Shown one piece after another: positions 5,605 to 5,662 of a DNA stretch of 5,662 nt. The DNA is from Chloroflexota bacterium (GTDB lineage: Bacteria; Chloroflexota; Anaerolineae; Aggregatilineales; Phototrophicaceae): the NCBI GenBank assembly GCA_010092805.1, contig JAADYY010000390.1, positions 1 through 5,662 of the forward strand. The letters run 5' to 3'. The number at the start of each line of letters is the position of its first letter. Position 1 is the first letter of the stretch. Below the pieces are notes generated by a model, which was not told the DNA's origin, did not search any database, and worked only from the letters and a program-made list of their open reading frames with translations. Both the position numbers and the translations under genes were made by a program.

Positions 5605-5662
5605 CGATACCGGGCCACCAACAACCCAAACCGCAGCACAAATTTGATGCAATCGCCCTGGC

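Larger units (their letters stand above)
5299..5662. other. Apparently non-coding region right of the zinc-ribbon gene
   Basis: No convincing gene was found in these 364 bases. Open frames of up to about 75 codons exist, but they overlap, translate to Arg/Ala/Pro/Gly-rich sequence without recognisable motifs, and lack good ribosome sites. The region holds the promoter of the zinc-ribbon gene, a C-rich and GC-rich stretch at about 5430-5515 with a small hairpin (GCGCC-TGC-GGCGC, 5477-5489), an AT-rich patch at about 5525-5556 that could contain a promoter for a gene outside the window, and a palindromic element at 5557-5604. Confidence 0.6.

Noticed and set aside
5323..5652. Small open frames of 69-75 codons in the right-hand gap
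   Set aside because: They overlap each other on both strands, cross the palindromic element, and look like translated GC-rich low-complexity DNA.

Overview
The window holds ordinary bacterial housekeeping DNA with about 60% GC. Protein wording and one lineage-flavoured membrane zinc-ribbon protein suggest a member of the Chloroflexota (Anaerolineae-like). This placement is from remembered family resemblance only, because no search could be run. No phage, transposase, CRISPR array, rRNA or tRNA was seen. The dense overlapping open frames in both directions are what a GC-rich coding region produces.

Layout. Positions 1-1591 (minus strand) carry a two-gene sulfur-transfer operon: a group I cysteine desulfurase (iscS/yrvO-like) followed 42 bases later by mnmA, whose 3' part runs off the left edge. 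Positions 1592-1856 are a divergent control region with a good minus-strand promoter, candidate plus-strand promoters and short direct repeats. Positions 1857-4655 (plus strand) are eno and pyk, separated by 42 bases with no terminator, so probably co-transcribed. They catalyse the last two steps of glycolysis, 2-phosphoglycerate to PEP to pyruvate. Positions 4656-4707 hold a strong palindrome between convergent genes. Positions 4708-5298 (minus strand) encode an uncharacterised two-helix membrane protein with a double zinc ribbon. Positions 5299-5662 appear non-coding; they contain the promoter of the zinc-ribbon gene, an AT-rich patch and a palindromic repeat-like element.

The genes form two functional pairs. 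The desulfurase probably feeds persulfide sulfur to MnmA for 2-thiouridine at the tRNA wobble position. Enolase supplies PEP to pyruvate kinase. The best specific prediction is that the pyruvate kinase is a K+-independent type, because it carries Lys, Gln and Leu at the positions that separate the two known classes. No clearly new multi-gene system is visible. The least understood gene is the membrane zinc-ribbon protein.
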